Assembly (NCBI GenBank): GCA_038232455.1
Contig: JBBSHU010000076.1
Span: forward strand, 1-13,895
DNA: 13,895 nt
Reading direction: 5' to 3'
DNA from: DATAQC01 sp038232455
GTDB taxonomy: Bacteria > Actinomycetota > Acidimicrobiia > Acidimicrobiales > AC-14
Shown one piece after another: positions 12,613-13,895 of this stretch; the stretch's first letter is position 1; the number at the start of each line of letters is the position of its first letter. Position numbers and translations under genes: made by a program. The notes under the pieces were generated by a model. That model ran no database searches and was not told where the DNA came from. It saw only the letters and a list, made by a program, of their open reading frames with translations.

Positions 12613-13895
12613 ATGCGTGCATTCGTCTTCGGAGTGAAGACCCGCGAGCGGCAGGAGGCGGACAGGCTCCATCAGAAGGGGCTCGTCGGCGGGTTTTCTC
12701 ACACGCCGGGTAGCGGCACACTGGCGGTGGCTCGGACCCGACGGAGCTGGACGCTGGTCGCAGCCCTGGCCTTGATGGCCGCCACACTGGTCGCCGTGCT
12801 CGGGGGTCCCCCGGCGCGGGCGGCGACCTCGACCCGGGCCTACGTGGCCAATGGCTTCTTGAACAACGTGTCGGTGATCGACACCGCCACCAACACGGTG
12901 GTGGCCACCGTGCCCGTGGGCACCAATCCCGTGGGCGTGGCCGTCAATCCCGCCGGCACCCGGGTCTACGTGACCAACGAGCGCTCGAACGACGTTTCGG
13001 TGATCGACACCGCCACCAACACGGTGGTGGCCACCGTGGCTGTGGGCAGCCTTCCCGCCGCCGTGGCCGTCAACCCCTCCGGCACCCTGGCCTACGTGGC
13101 CAATAGCAACGGGAACAACGTTCCGAACTCGAGCAACGTGTCGGTGATCGACACCGCCACCAATACGGTGGTGGCCACCGTGGCTGTGGGCGGCCTTCCC
13201 GATGGCGTGGCCGTCAACCCCTCCGGCACCCTGGCCTACGTGACCAACACCGTCGGCATCTTTAACTTCAAGAGCTACGTGTCGGTGATCGACACCGCCA
13301 CCAACACGGTGGTGGCCACCATCGAGGTGCCCCGCGGGGCCATGGGCCTGGCCGTCAACCCCGCCGGCACCCGGGCCTACGTGACCACCCCCAGCCCGGG
13401 CTTCGGCTCGGGCACCGTGTCGGTGATCGACACCGCCACCAACACGGTGGTGGCCACCGTGAATGTGGGCAACTTTCCCGAGGGCGTGGCCGTCAACCCC
13501 GCCGGCACCCGGGCCTACGTGGCCAGCACCGGCTCGGACACCGTGTCGGTGATCGACACCGCCACCAATACGGTGGTGGCCACCGTGGCTGTGGGCAGCT
13601 TGCCCAAGGGCGTGGCCGTCAACCCCTCCGGCACCCTGGCCTACGTGACCAACAACCGCTCGGACAACGTGTCGATGATCAACACCGCCACCAATACGGT
13701 GGTGGCCACCGTAAATGTGGGCAACTTTCCCGAGGGCGTGGCGGTTGCCGACGTGACTGTTGCCGTGCCCCCGACGACCACCTCCACGTCGACCACGGTG
13801 GCGCCGACGACCACCTCCACGTCGACCACGGTGGCGCCGACGACCACCTCCACGTCGACCACGGTGGCGCCGACGACCACCTCCACGTCGACCAC
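12613..13895 (+). CDS. Secreted/surface YVTN-type seven-bladed beta-propeller protein with Thr/Ser-rich stalk (3' end outside window)
   Basis: The frame is open from the ATG to the right edge (427 codons plus two bases), so the gene is incomplete. Residues 1-44 form an unusually long, basic and polar leader. It is followed by a hydrophobic segment (about 47-64) and PPARAATS, a likely signal-peptidase site near residue 70. From about residue 74 come seven YVTN-family repeats of 42-48 residues, each with a core close to VSVIDTATNTVVATV and VAVNPAG/PSG. Together these should make one complete seven-bladed propeller. After ADVTVAVP comes a low-complexity stalk of repeated TTTSTSTTVAP units that continues past the edge. 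Blades 3-5 have longer loops; blade 7 has drifted (VSMINTATN). The protein is probably exported and may display the propeller on the cell surface. The ligand is unknown and any C-terminal anchor lies beyond the window. Confidence 0.85.
   Translation, partial: MRAFVFGVKTRERQEADRLHQKGLVGGFSHTPGSGTLAVARTRRSWTLVAALALMAATLVAVLGGPPARAATSTRAYVANGFLNNVSVIDTATNTVVATVPVGTNPVGVAVNPAGTRVYVTNERSNDVSVIDTATNTVVATVAVGSLPAAVAVNPSGTLAYVANSNGNNVPNSSNVSVIDTATNTVVATVAVGGLPDGVAVNPSGTLAYVTNTVGIFNFKSYVSVIDTATNTVVATIEVPRGAMGLAVNPAGTRAYVTTPSPGFGSGTVSVIDTATNTVVATVNVGNFPEGVAVNPAGTRAYVASTGSDTVSVIDTATNTVVATVAVGSLPKGVAVNPSGTLAYVTNNRSDNVSMINTATNTVVATVNVGNFPEGVAVADVTVAVPPTTTSTSTTVAPTTTSTSTTVAPTTTSTSTTVAPTTTSTST
12832..13755 (+). 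repeat. Seven near-identical propeller-blade repeats
   Basis: Seven tandem units encode YVTN blades. Their 45-nt cores start at 12868, 12994, 13138, 13279, 13417, 13543 and 13669, so the spacings are 126, 144, 141, 138, 126 and 126 nt. All are multiples of three. The cores are almost identical in DNA: most differ only by AAC/AAT for one Asn codon and by the first and last codon. Loops between cores vary in sequence and length. Such uniformity at synonymous sites suggests recent duplication or gene conversion. Confidence 0.9.
13774..13895 (+). repeat. 33-bp tandem repeat encoding an 11-residue Thr/Ser/Pro stalk unit
   Basis: Units start at 13774, 13807, 13840 and 13873; three are complete and the fourth is cut by the window edge. 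They are identical in DNA and encode TTTSTSTTVAP. The 11-codon period keeps the reading frame whatever the copy number. Thr/Ser/Pro-rich repeats like this commonly act as extended, often O-mannosylated linkers in actinobacterial exported proteins. Total copy number and what follows are not visible. Confidence 0.93.

Noticed and set aside
11435..12787. 450-codon minus-strand open frame across the regulator end and the gap
   Set aside because: Pro/Arg/Gly/Ser-rich frame shadow with no domain.
12868..13713. Regularly spaced repeats as a CRISPR array
   Set aside because: The repeats are in a continuous open frame, all spacings are multiples of three, and they encode YVTN propeller blades.
13641..13895. 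Minus-strand open frame with VVDVEVVVGAT repeats
   Set aside because: Reverse complement of the 33-bp stalk repeat; repetitive only because the sense strand is.

Overview
The window is high-GC DNA with GTG starts, many stop/start overlaps and strongly G/C-biased third codon positions. The gene content (a coenzyme F420 guanylyltransferase next to gpsA, a MoxR/DUF58/VWA trio, a SARP/AfsR-type giant regulator with a BTAD domain) points to an actinobacterium. An Acidimicrobiia-like or other non-Streptomyces lineage is possible, but that finer placement is inference.

Left part (1-2434): two overlapping minus-strand genes, cofC/fbiD (F420 side-chain precursor synthesis) followed by a PIG-L zinc deacetylase, diverge from plus-strand gpsA (glycerol-3-phosphate dehydrogenase). 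A divergent fbiD-gpsA arrangement is also known from mycobacteria. Both divergent genes have a TANNNT hexamer 5-6 nt before a GTG start, as expected for leaderless mRNAs.

Centre (2435-8267): a plus-strand operon moxR - DUF58 - VWA membrane protein whose genes are joined by two GTGA stop/start overlaps. It probably forms an AAA+ ATPase/VWA chaperone-like module at the membrane. The moxR N-terminus is unusual: the only strong Shine-Dalgarno sequence sits 7 nt before an in-frame ATC, not an ATG. Convergent to this operon is a large cytoplasmic GH38 alpha-mannosidase on the minus strand.

Scar (about 8268-9072): directly upstream of the mannosidase, separated by one base, is the N-terminal third of a phage-type tyrosine integrase without its catalytic domain. 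Upstream of that lie several hundred bases with no convincing gene. This is the best sign of past mobile-element activity here.

Right part (9073-13895): a 1121-residue SARP/AfsR-like regulator (winged helix, BTAD, STAND-type ATPase, TPRs), then a secreted or surface protein running off the window. The latter has a signal peptide, exactly seven YVTN-type beta-propeller repeats that are nearly identical at DNA level, and a Thr/Ser/Pro stalk encoded by a perfect 33-bp tandem repeat. I found no rRNA, tRNA, CRISPR array or complete insertion sequence. No wholly new system is evident. The most notable items are the ATC start, the shared leaderless promoter geometry, the integrase/mannosidase junction and the homogenised propeller-stalk gene.
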